Source: Candidatus Nanopelagicales bacterium
GTDB lineage: Bacteria; Actinomycetota; Actinomycetes; S36-B12; UBA10799
Length of the DNA: 8,421 nt
Assembly: GCA_025455985.1 (NCBI GenBank)
Contig: JALOLM010000124.1
Span: 1 to 8,421, forward strand
Direction: 5' to 3'
The notes below the pieces were generated by a model. That model was not told the DNA's origin and searched no databases. It worked only from the letters and a program-made list of their open reading frames with translations. Shown piece after piece: positions 1 to 6,452 of this stretch (its first letter is position 1; each line of letters opens with the position of its first letter). The position numbers and the translations under genes were made by a program.

Positions 1-1191
1 GAACGGCGTGGCCGCGGCGTCACCGAGTGCGCAGAAGGATCGGCCGAGGATCTGCCCGCAGACGTCGTCGAGGATCTGCAACTGCGGGCGCTCCCCGCGA
101 CCGGTGTCGAAGCGGTGCAGGATGTCGTGGATGAACCAGTTGCCCTCGCGGCACGGCGTGCACTTGCCGCACGACTCGTGCTTGTAGAAGTCCAGCCAGC
201 CCGTCACGGCCCGCACCACCGACGTGGTCTCGTCGAAGACCATGGGCGTGCCGGTGCCGAGCATGGACCCGGCTTCAGCGATCGCCTCGTAGGTCATCGG
301 GGTGTCCAAGTGGGCCGGGGTGAGCATCGGCACCGACGACCCGCCGGGCAGCCAGAACTTCAGCTCGTGACCCTCTCGGACGCCGCCTGCGTACTCCAGG
401 AGCTCGGCCATGGGCGTACCTAGGGGCGCTTCGTAGATTCCGGGCCGGGCGACGTGACCGGAGATCGCGAACACCTTGAAGCCCGGGGACTTCTCGGTCC
501 CGAACGACCGGAACCAGTCCACCCCGTTGTTGACGATGTACGGGACGTTCGCGATGGTCTCGACGTTGTTGACGACGGTAGGACAGGCGTAGAGTCCGGC
601 GACCGCAGGGAACGGCGGCTTGAGCCGGGGCTGCCCGCGACGGCCTTCCAGGGAGTCCAGCAGGGCTGTCTCCTCGCCACAGATGTACGCACCGGCACCG
701 GCGTGGACGACAAGGTTGAGGTTGAAGCCGCTGCCCAGGATGTTGTCGCCGATCAGACCTGCTTCCCGGGCTTCGCGCACAGCGGCGAACACCCGGCGGA
801 TGACGTGCGGCACCTCGCCACGGATGTAGATGAAGGCATGGTCGGCCCGGATCGCGTACGAGGTGATGATGATCCCCTCGATGAGCGCGTGCGGGTTGGC
901 CAGCATGATCGGGATGTCCTTGCAGGCGCCTGGCTCGGACTCGTCGGCGTTGACGACCAGGTAGTGCGGCTTGCCGTCGTTCTGCGGCACAAAACTCCAC
1001 TTGAGGCCGGTGGGGAAGCCCGCGCCACCCCGGCCACGCAGACCCGAATCCTTGACGGTCGCGATCACCGCGTCCGGGTCCATCTGCAGCGCCTTGGTCA
1101 GTGCGCTATAGCCGCCGTGGCGGCGGTACCCGTCAAGGGTGAAGGAATCCGCCTCATCCCAGTGGGCCGTGATGACCGGTGTCAATGCCAT
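1..1191 (-). CDS. nuoF: NADH-quinone oxidoreductase subunit F (complex I, NADH/FMN/4Fe-4S subunit), 3' end off the window
   Basis: This is the NADH-oxidising subunit of complex I; it takes hydride from NADH onto FMN and passes electrons to an iron-sulfur cluster (family knowledge). It lies on the cytoplasmic arm. The 397 visible residues show the FMN-binding glycine motif GRGGAGFPTGLKW (about 53-65), the nucleotide motif NADESEPGACKD (81-92), a second glycine-rich motif GAGAYICGEETALL (165-178), and the 4Fe-4S cysteines C341, C344 and C347 in ESCGKCTPCREG, plus C387. The frame is open to the window edge, so the C-terminus (about 40 residues by family length) and the stop codon are missing. 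The ATG is preceded by GGAGG seven bases upstream. Its first base is shared with the nuoE stop codon (TGATG), pointing to translational coupling. nuoG would be expected next, outside the window. Confidence 0.98.
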   Translation of the reverse strand, partial: MALTPVITAHWDEADSFTLDGYRRHGGYSALTKALQMDPDAVIATVKDSGLRGRGGAGFPTGLKWSFVPQNDGKPHYLVVNADESEPGACKDIPIMLANPHALIEGIIITSYAIRADHAFIYIRGEVPHVIRRVFAAVREAREAGLIGDNILGSGFNLNLVVHAGAGAYICGEETALLDSLEGRRGQPRLKPPFPAVAGLYACPTVVNNVETIANVPYIVNNGVDWFRSFGTEKSPGFKVFAISGHVARPGIYEAPLGTPMAELLEYAGGVREGHELKFWLPGGSSVPMLTPAHLDTPMTYEAIAEAGSMLGTGTPMVFDETTSVVRAVTGWLDFYKHESCGKCTPCREGNWFIHDILHRFDTGRGERPQLQILDDVCGQILGRSFCALGDAAATPF

Positions 1192-1841
1192 CAGATGACC
1201 TCCGCGTCCGGAGCCGACATGTCATGTTCCTTGGCGTAGCGCAGGCCGGCCAGCATCAGGTCGTCGGTGGCCGGGACCGCACCGAGGCCGTCGTCGTCGA
1301 TGCCCGACAGGGTGCGCTCGGTGGCCTTGAAGTCGCGGATGACCGGCCCCCGGGTGGACGTGACCTCACGACCGGCCCGCAGGTCCTCCACCAGTTGCCG
1401 GGCCGAGGTCGGCGTCATGTTGTCCATGAACTCCCAGTTGGCCGTCATCACCGGGGCGTGCGTACAAGCGGCCTGGCACTCGATGCGCTCCAGCGAGATC
1501 TTGCCGTCTTCGGTCACCTCATCATGACCGACCCCGAGGTCTCCGGAGAGCGCCTCCCAGATCGCATCGCCGCCGAGGATCCCGCAGCCGGGGTTCACGC
1601 ACACTCCGAGGTGGTACTCGCCCACCGGCTCGTCCTTGAACATCGTGTAGAAACTGGCCACGGCCTTGACCTCAGCGGTGGTCAGCCCCAGCACCTCTGC
1701 ACACATGATGATGCCCTCGCCGGTCACGTACCCGTCCTCGGACTGCACCAGGTGCAGCATCGGCAGCACGGCGCTGCGCGCCTGCGGGTAGCGGGAGGCC
1801 AACTCGACCATTCCCGCGCGGGTGTTCTCAGTCAATGCCAT
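1191..1841 (-). CDS. nuoE: NADH-quinone oxidoreductase subunit E (complex I, 2Fe-2S subunit)
   Basis: This is the thioredoxin-fold 2Fe-2S ferredoxin subunit that pairs with NuoF in the NADH dehydrogenase module. In the 216-residue product the four cluster cysteines follow the family pattern C-x4-C then C-x3-C: C81 and C86 in VCVNPGC, and C122 and C126 in ECQAAC. The N-terminal helical part (about 1-70) includes the conserved ASFYTMF stretch (62-68). About 55 residues after the thioredoxin-like core form a charged C-terminal tail with no motif I recognise. The ATG overlaps the nuoD stop by one base (TGATG), with a weak GGAG about ten bases upstream. The first four residues, MALT, and the surrounding 14 bases are identical to the start of nuoF. 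It acts as the second electron carrier near FMN (family knowledge). Confidence 0.97.
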   Translation of the reverse strand: MALTENTRAGMVELASRYPQARSAVLPMLHLVQSEDGYVTGEGIIMCAEVLGLTTAEVKAVASFYTMFKDEPVGEYHLGVCVNPGCGILGGDAIWEALSGDLGVGHDEVTEDGKISLERIECQAACTHAPVMTANWEFMDNMTPTSARQLVEDLRAGREVTSTRGPVIRDFKATERTLSGIDDDGLGAVPATDDLMLAGLRYAKEHDMSAPDAEVI

Positions 1842-3178
1842 CAGCGATCCACTCCACCCATCACCGGGTCGATGCTTGCCACGGCCGCCACGACGTCTGC
1901 GACCTGGCCGCCCTCACTCATCGCCGGGACGGCCTGCAGGTTGTTGAACGATGGGTCCCGGAAGTGGACCCGGTAGGGCCGCGTGCCGCCGTCGGAGACG
2001 ATGTGCACACCCAGTTCCCCGCGCGGGGCCTCGATCGACACGTAGGCCTGTCCGGCCGGCACCCGGAAACCCTCGGTGACCAGCTTGAAGTGATGGATGA
2101 GTGCCTCCATCGACTGACCCATGATGTGCCGGATGTGCTCCAAGGAGTTGCCCATCCCGTCGGACCCGATGGCCAACTGTGCGGGCCAGGCGATCTTCTT
2201 GTCCTCCACCATCACCGGGCCCGGACGCAGCTTGTCCAGGCACTGCTCGACGATGTTCAGGCTCTGCTGCATCTCCCCGAGGCGGATGAGGAACCGGCCG
2301 TAGGCGTCGCAGGACGTCTGCGTGACGACCTCGAACTCGTAGTCCTCGTAGCCGCAATAGGGCGCCATCTTGCGCAGATCCCAGGGGTAGCCGGTCGAGC
2401 GCAGCACCGGACCGGTCATGCCCAACGCGATGCACCCGGTGAGATCGAGGTAACCCACGCCCTCGGTCCGGGCGACCCAGATGGAGTTGTCGACCAGCAG
2501 GTTGGATGTATCGGGCAGCCGCTTGCGCAGGTACTTGACCAGATCGGCAACCTGCTGCTCGGCACCGTCGGGCAGGTCCTGGGCCAGCCCGCCGGGCCGG
2601 ATGAACGCGTGGTTCATCCGCAGGCCGGTGACCGTCTCCAGCACGTCGAGGACATATTCGCGCTCGCGGAAACCGAAGGTCATGGCGGTGAGCGCACCGA
2701 GTTCCATGCCGCCTGTGGCCAGGCACACCAGGTGCGAGGAGATCCGGTTGAGCTCCATCAGCATCACCCGGATGACCGTTGCCCGGTCCGGGATCTGATC
2801 GGTGATGCCCAACAACTTCTCGACGCCCAGGCAGTAGGCGGTTTCGTTGAAGATCGGCGCGAGGTAGTCCATCCGGGTCACATAGGTGACGCCCTGGGTC
2901 CAGGTGCGGAACTCCATGTTCTTCTCGATACCGGTGTGCAGATACCCGATGCCCGAGCGGGCCTGAGTGACATTCTCACCGTCGAGTTCCAGGATCAGCC
3001 GCAGAACGCCGTGGGTGGACGGGTGCTGCGGGCCCATGTTGACCACGACCCGTTGGGCGATGCCTTCGTCACCCTCGACCTCGTCCCAGTCCCCCCCGCT
3101 GAGGTTGTAGACCTTGCCCTCGGTGGTGTCGTAAGCACCTGCCTCGTCGGCGGTCTCGTAGATGACCTCTTCGCTCAC
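1841..3178 (-). CDS. nuoD: NADH-quinone oxidoreductase subunit D (complex I, 49 kDa quinone-site subunit)
   Basis: This subunit lines the quinone-binding chamber with NuoB at the joint of the peripheral and membrane arms. The 445-residue product carries the family motif GPQHPSTHGVLRL (49-61), followed by GYLHTGIEKNMEFR (78-91) and RMDYLAP (102-108). H56 and Y105 are 49 residues apart, the same spacing as the quinone-contacting His and Tyr known in Thermus Nqo4 (H38/Y87), so they are likely the equivalents. The C-terminal region has the conserved EAPRGELG stretch. A roughly 40-residue acidic N-terminal extension precedes the core. The start is GTG and overlaps the nuoC stop by four bases (GTGA). 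nuoC and nuoD are separate, unlike the fused enterobacterial nuoCD. In this organism the quinone is presumably menaquinone, given the neighbouring men genes. Confidence 0.98.
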   Translation of the reverse strand: MSEEVIYETADEAGAYDTTEGKVYNLSGGDWDEVEGDEGIAQRVVVNMGPQHPSTHGVLRLILELDGENVTQARSGIGYLHTGIEKNMEFRTWTQGVTYVTRMDYLAPIFNETAYCLGVEKLLGITDQIPDRATVIRVMLMELNRISSHLVCLATGGMELGALTAMTFGFREREYVLDVLETVTGLRMNHAFIRPGGLAQDLPDGAEQQVADLVKYLRKRLPDTSNLLVDNSIWVARTEGVGYLDLTGCIALGMTGPVLRSTGYPWDLRKMAPYCGYEDYEFEVVTQTSCDAYGRFLIRLGEMQQSLNIVEQCLDKLRPGPVMVEDKKIAWPAQLAIGSDGMGNSLEHIRHIMGQSMEALIHHFKLVTEGFRVPAGQAYVSIEAPRGELGVHIVSDGGTRPYRVHFRDPSFNNLQAVPAMSEGGQVADVVAAVASIDPVMGGVDR

Positions 3179-3885
3179 TTGTACTCCCGGCGGTCGTCTG
3201 GCGGTGGGATGGTGGCGCCCTTGTACTCCACGGGGATGCCCCCGAGGGGGTAGTCCTTGCGCTGCGGGTGCCCCACCCAGTCGTCGGGCATCTCGATGCG
3301 GGTCAGACCGGGGTGCCCGTCGAAGATCACCCCGAAGAAGTCGAATGTCTCGCGCTCGTGCCAGTCATTGCCCGGGTAGATCCCGACGATCGAAGGGATG
3401 TGGGGATCCTCGTCAGGGCAGGTGACCTCGACCGACAAGCGCCGGTTGTGGGTCATCGACAGCATCGGGTAGTGCACGTGCAGTTCGCGGCCGGCGTCCT
3501 GTGGCCAGTGCACGCCGCTGGCGCCCATGCACATCTCGAAGCGCAGATCCGGGTTGTCCCGCAGGACCTGCATGACGTTGATGAGGTGCTCGCGGGCGAC
3601 CTCAAGGCGCAACTGTCCGTGCTCGACCACAACTTTGGAGACCGCCGGACCGAAGTCCGTGCCGAGAGTCTCGGCTAGGGTGTCCACCGCAGCGTCGAAC
3701 CAGCCGCCATAGGGACGGGTGGCCGGTGGCGCAGCATGCGTCGTGCGGGCGAGGCCGCCGTAGCCACTGACATCGGGAGTTCCGCTGACACCGAAGGCAC
3801 CCTGGCCGCTGGACAGCACCTCCAGGGTTTCCGTGCCGGCCGGGACGACGGCGTCGCCACCGGGGTTGTCGGGGTTGTCGGTCAC
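3175..3885 (-). CDS. nuoC: NADH-quinone oxidoreductase subunit C (complex I, 30 kDa subunit)
   Basis: This is a structural subunit of the connecting module of complex I, with no cofactor in the family. The 236-residue product contains the 30 kDa subunit signature ERETFDFFGVIFDGHPGL (about 177-194), followed by the PQRKDYPL end motif (207-214). Residues 1-55 or so are a Gly/Pro/Thr-rich extension without clear structure. The core begins near residue 58 (RPYGGWFDAAVDTL). The start is GTG, overlapping the nuoB stop in the form GTGA. The 3' end likewise overlaps nuoD by four bases, so nuoB-nuoC-nuoD are tightly coupled. A later internal start would trim the low-complexity N-terminus, but the overlap makes the GTG at 3885 the best choice. 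Confidence 0.97.
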   Translation of the reverse strand: MTDNPDNPGGDAVVPAGTETLEVLSSGQGAFGVSGTPDVSGYGGLARTTHAAPPATRPYGGWFDAAVDTLAETLGTDFGPAVSKVVVEHGQLRLEVAREHLINVMQVLRDNPDLRFEMCMGASGVHWPQDAGRELHVHYPMLSMTHNRRLSVEVTCPDEDPHIPSIVGIYPGNDWHERETFDFFGVIFDGHPGLTRIEMPDDWVGHPQRKDYPLGGIPVEYKGATIPPPDDRREYK

Positions 3886-4436
3886 CGCATGAGCCCCTTC
3901 ATCTGCTCGGTGGGGACGGCCTGCATCGCCTGGGCCTCGAGCGCCACCACTTCCCGCTCACGGTTGGCGCCGAGTTTGGTGTGCTGGATCTGGTCGTGGA
4001 TCTTCAGGATCGCGTCGATGAGCATCTCGGGCCTGGGCGGGCACCCGGGCAGGTACATGTCGACCGGGACGACGTGGTCCACGCCCTGCACGATCGCGTA
4101 GTTGTTGAACATCCCGCCGCTGGAGGAGCACACGCCCATTGCCAGCACCCACTTGGGATTGGGCATCTGGTCGTAGATCTGGCGCAGAACCGGGGCCATC
4201 TTCTGGCTCACCCGGCCGGCCACGATCATGAGGTCCGCTTGTCGCGGGGAGGCCCGGAACACCTCCATGCCGAAGCGCGCGAGGTCGTAACGGGGGGCTC
4301 CGGTGGCCATCATCTCGATGGCGCAACAGGCCAGCCCGAATGTGGCAGGCCACAGCGAGCCCTTGCGCGCGTAACCGGCGACAGCCTCGACAGTGGTCAG
4401 CAGTACCCCGCTGGGGAGCTTCTCCTCAATACCCAT
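3882..4436 (-). CDS. nuoB: NADH-quinone oxidoreductase subunit B (complex I, N2 cluster subunit, PSST)
   Basis: This subunit holds the terminal 4Fe-4S cluster N2, which hands electrons to the quinone. The 184-residue product shows the tandem cysteines C37-C38 in FGLACCAIEMM, C103 in MGVCSSSGG and C132 in LPGCPPRPE, which are the four known N2 ligands in the family. The ATG at 4436 was chosen because it shares a base with the nuoA stop (TGATG) and begins MGIEEKLPSG, a normal-length N-terminus. The same frame stays open upstream to 4670 but there overlaps nuoA in another frame and is not conserved-looking. The tail (about 155-184) is charged and Gln/Met-containing and overlaps the nuoC start by four bases. 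Confidence 0.98.
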   Translation of the reverse strand: MGIEEKLPSGVLLTTVEAVAGYARKGSLWPATFGLACCAIEMMATGAPRYDLARFGMEVFRASPRQADLMIVAGRVSQKMAPVLRQIYDQMPNPKWVLAMGVCSSSGGMFNNYAIVQGVDHVVPVDMYLPGCPPRPEMLIDAILKIHDQIQHTKLGANREREVVALEAQAMQAVPTEQMKGLMR

Positions 4437-4798
4437 CAGTCCCACTCCAACCCGCGGCGACGCCACACGTATGCGTAGACCACCAGGAGGGTGGCGATGA
4501 ACAGCAACATCTCGATCAGTCCGAACGCCGCGAGCTGGTCGAAGGCGACCGCCCATGGATAGAGGAACACGATCTCGATGTCGAAGATGATGAACAACAT
4601 GGCCGTCAAGTAGTACTTCACCGGGAACTTCCCGCGGCCAATGGGCTGCGGGGTGGGCTCGATGCCGCATTCGTAGGCATCCATCTTCGCGCGGTTGTAG
4701 CGCTTAGGACCGGTGATGCTGGCGACACCGACACTGAACGCGGCGAAGGCGAAAGCCAGAAGTCCCAGGATGAGGATGGGAAGGTACACATTGCCCAT
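4436..4798 (-). CDS. nuoA: NADH-quinone oxidoreductase subunit A (complex I, membrane subunit)
   Basis: This is a small membrane subunit of the proton-pumping arm, near the quinone entry site. The 120-residue product has three hydrophobic segments, about residues 4-28, 63-84 and 91-111. Between the first two is the conserved YECGIEP loop (42-48), followed by the acidic FDIE motif (72-75), whose Asp and Glu are conserved in the family. The C-terminus is the usual short positively charged piece (VWRRRGLEWD). It is the first gene of the operon. The ATG is preceded by AAGGAGA about eight bases upstream, the clearest ribosome binding site in the window. A 199-base gap separates it from the next upstream gene on the same strand, so the nuo promoter probably lies there. 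Confidence 0.97.
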   Translation of the reverse strand: MGNVYLPILILGLLAFAFAAFSVGVASITGPKRYNRAKMDAYECGIEPTPQPIGRGKFPVKYYLTAMLFIIFDIEIVFLYPWAVAFDQLAAFGLIEMLLFIATLLVVYAYVWRRRGLEWD

Positions 4799-4825
4799 CG
4801 CTATCGTCTCCTTCCGATCGGGACA

Positions 4826-4856
4826 ATCCTAGGGCGTTGCCCGACCGCGGTGTCCA
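4826..4856 (-). promoter_or_regulatory. candidate nuo operon promoter
   Basis: Reading the minus strand, TGGACA (4856-4851) and TAGGAT (4831-4826) resemble -35 and -10 boxes of the main sigma factor, with a rather long 19-base spacer. The implied transcript start would lie about 20-25 bases before the nuoA ATG, just upstream of the strong ribosome binding site. A better -35 match, TTGACA at 4947-4942, has no good -10 at 16-18 bases; its only TAnnnT partner, TAGACT (4930-4925), is 11 bases away. The assignment rests on motif inspection only. Confidence 0.35.
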
Positions 4857-4961
4857 TCGAGTACGGCCAGCGTCCGGTTCGTCCCTTGCACTGCTTGTGA
4901 ACGCGTGCACGAGCGCCTGTCACGAGTCTAGGTCGCACCACTGTCAAGCGCGCGAGCCGGT

Positions 4962-4987
4962 GGTGGCGGCCCGTGCGGACCGCCACC
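4962..4987 (-). terminator. hairpin downstream of the lipoprotein gene, likely transcription terminator
   Basis: Two 11-base arms (4962-4972 and 4977-4987) pair around a four-base loop. On the minus-strand transcript the stem has ten Watson-Crick pairs and one U-G pair and is almost wholly G-C. It begins 11 bases after the lipoprotein TAA. No U-run follows, which is common for actinobacterial terminators. It would insulate the nuo operon from transcription coming through menG and the lipoprotein gene. Confidence 0.7.
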
Positions 4988-4997
4988 CGACAGGCCC

Positions 4998-5657
4998 TTA
5001 TGACGCCGGTGACTCCGCAGCGGCCGGAGCGGACACGGTGAAGGAGTTGACCATCTGCTCGAACGTGGGCTGTAGCTCGGTCCAGCGGTCAGTGGCCGAC
5101 TGGGTCAGCAGCTGGTATTCCGTGGCACCGTCGAAAAGGAAGTACAACTGCGAGGTCATCGCTGTGCCCTCCACGTCGAAGTTCGCGTCTGCCATGAAGC
5201 CGTCGACACCGTTGACGGTGGTCGGGCTCAACTCGGAGATCTGCATGTTCTCGCTGCTCTGCTCGAGTTGCGGGATCACCGTCTGCTCCAGCTCGGCCTG
5301 CACCTGGTCGAGGTTGTCCGCGGTGATCTCGGTGTTCAGCTCGTACACGTTGACCACGAACGCGTCACGGTACTGCCCGCCAACCTGCGTGCCCTCGGTG
5401 TCGAACACCGCCACCGAGTCGGCGCTGCTGGCGCCGCTTTCAGCGTCCAGAGTCACGTCGCTCTTCTCTTCGAAGGGCGGTGCGTACTGGAAGCTGAAGC
5501 CGTACTGATCGCTGGTGTACGTCGTGACGTCGGCCGGTACGGACTGCTCAGCGCTCGCCGCGGGGGATGCAGAACCCGTGGTCTCCTCCGTGCCGCTCGA
5601 ACATCCGGCGAGGCCCAGCACCAGCGCTGCGCCCGCCACCACAATTGAAACTCGCAT
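4998..5657 (-). CDS. secreted lipoprotein, PsbP/DcrB-like domain
   Basis: The 219-residue product begins with a lipoprotein signal peptide: a short basic start, a hydrophobic stretch (4-17) and the lipobox LAGC with C19 as the expected lipidated residue. A Ser/Thr/Ala/Glu-rich linker (20-45) follows. The remaining part (about 47-210) opens with YTSDQYGFSFQYAPPFEE and ends with FEQMVNSFTV. This pattern is typical of PsbP-like or Mog1/DcrB-fold lipoproteins, where a 'YGFSFQYP' strand starts the domain and 'SF' near the end closes it; I infer the fold from this resemblance only. It would sit on the outer face of the membrane. Its function is unknown. The ATG has GGGAG upstream. It starts 33 bases after the menG stop, so the two may be cotranscribed. 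Confidence 0.85.
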   Translation of the reverse strand: MRVSIVVAGAALVLGLAGCSSGTEETTGSASPAASAEQSVPADVTTYTSDQYGFSFQYAPPFEEKSDVTLDAESGASSADSVAVFDTEGTQVGGQYRDAFVVNVYELNTEITADNLDQVQAELEQTVIPQLEQSSENMQISELSPTTVNGVDGFMADANFDVEGTAMTSQLYFLFDGATEYQLLTQSATDRWTELQPTFEQMVNSFTVSAPAAAESPAS

Positions 5658-5690
5658 TGACCACTCCCGGTTCGCCTGATTGGACGCGCC

Positions 5691-6380
5691 TCAGGCTACT
5701 CCCCTATGGAGCGCGACGATCCCTCCTGAGAGGTTGCGCCACGCCACGTTGCGCCAACCCGTGTCCAGCAGCAGGTTGGCCAGTCCCTGCTGATCGGGCC
5801 ATGCGGCGATGGACTCGGCCAGGTACTCGTACGCCGCGGCGTTGCTGGACACCCGCTTGGCCACCGCAGGCAGCGCCTTCATCAGGTACTCCAGGTAGAC
5901 GGTGCGGAACGGCGCCCACGTCGGGCTCGAGAACTCGCACACCACCAACCGGCCGCCGGGGCGGGTCACCCGATGAAGTTCCTGCAGCCCACGCACGGGG
6001 TCATGAATGTTACGCAGGCCGAACGAGATGGTGACCGCGTCGAAGCTGCTGTCAGCGAAGGGCAGCGCCATGCCGTCGCCGGCCACGAACGGAAGGTGTG
6101 GCAGCCGCTGGGCGCCGACTTGCAGCATTCCCAGTGAGAAGTCGCACGGCACGACCTGCGCACCTCGGGCCGCGAACGCCTCGCTGCTCGTTCCGGTGCC
6201 CGCGGCGAGGTCCAGAATGCGCATGCCCGGCGATACCTCGAGCGCGTCGGCGACCAGCCGCCGCCAGGTACGGGTCTGGCCGAACGCCAGGACGTCGTTG
6301 GTCAGGTCGTAGCGCTGGGCCACCCGGTCGAACATCCCGGCGACGTCGGCGGGTTGCTTGTCGAGATCGGCACGTGTCAC
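5691..6380 (-). CDS. menG: demethylmenaquinone methyltransferase (UbiE/MenG family)
   Basis: This is a class I SAM-dependent methyltransferase that methylates demethylmenaquinone to menaquinone, the last step of the pathway (family knowledge). The 229-residue product, of normal family length, shows the UbiE/MenG N-terminal pattern FDRVAQRYDLTNDVLAFGQ (17-35), the SAM-binding motif LDLAAGTGTSS (56-66), a later acidic/aromatic motif GDGMALPFADSSFDAV (101-116) and the family stretch FGLRNIHDP (120-128). RPGGRLVVCEFSSP (140-153) is the post-motif strand. The start is taken as GTG at 6380, with only a weak purine-rich site upstream. It is divergent from menF with 72 bases between the two starts. 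Because this family also methylates ubiquinone precursors, the menaquinone assignment leans on the menF neighbour and the actinobacterial setting. Confidence 0.95.
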   Translation of the reverse strand: MTRADLDKQPADVAGMFDRVAQRYDLTNDVLAFGQTRTWRRLVADALEVSPGMRILDLAAGTGTSSEAFAARGAQVVPCDFSLGMLQVGAQRLPHLPFVAGDGMALPFADSSFDAVTISFGLRNIHDPVRGLQELHRVTRPGGRLVVCEFSSPTWAPFRTVYLEYLMKALPAVAKRVSSNAAAYEYLAESIAAWPDQQGLANLLLDTGWRNVAWRNLSGGIVALHRGVA

Positions 6381-6426
6381 CGCCCCAGTCTCTCACCGCA
6401 CGCCGGACCCCTCGCTCTCGCGGCAT

Positions 6427-6434
6427 GTGATCAC
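6427..6434. promoter_or_regulatory. small palindrome in the menG/menF divergent gap
   Basis: The perfect 8-base palindrome GTGATCAC lies in the 72 bases between the divergent menG and menF starts, about 19 bases before the menF GTG. It overlaps the region where the menF promoter should be, so it could be an operator half-site pair. An 8-base palindrome can occur by chance, and nothing else supports a regulator. Confidence 0.2.
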
Positions 6435-6440
6435 CGGCCA

Positions 6441-6446
6441 TACCCT
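6441..6446 (+). promoter_or_regulatory. menF: candidate -10 box for a leaderless menF transcript
   Basis: TACCCT fits the actinobacterial TAnnnT -10 pattern and ends six bases before the menF GTG at 6453, so transcription would be expected to start on or next to the start codon. No convincing -35 box is seen at 17-18 bases upstream. A GGAAAGG stretch sits too close to the GTG to be an ideal ribosome binding site. Confidence 0.4.
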
Positions 6447-6452
6447 GGAAAG

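Noticed and set aside
1835..3253. A 472-codon plus-strand open frame
   Set aside because: It lies antisense to the well-supported nuoD, is rich in His, Gln, Asp and Val as expected of a GC-rich shadow frame, and shows no family motif.
4437..4670. Upstream extension of the nuoB frame
   Set aside because: It overlaps nuoA in another frame, and the ATG at 4436 gives the normal NuoB N-terminus and the same overlap style as other junctions.
4925..4947. TTGACA with TAGACT as a promoter
   Set aside because: The 11-base spacing is too short for the main sigma factor; kept only as a remark on the gap.
5674..5696. Six-base inverted repeat GCCTGA/TCAGGC around the menG stop
   Set aside because: The stem is short with an 11-base loop and no further signal, so chance is likely and I do not call a terminator.
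6354..6452. ATG start for menF at 6354
   Set aside because: It would overlap the divergent menG start and add 33 residues unlike the family; GTG 6453 fits better.
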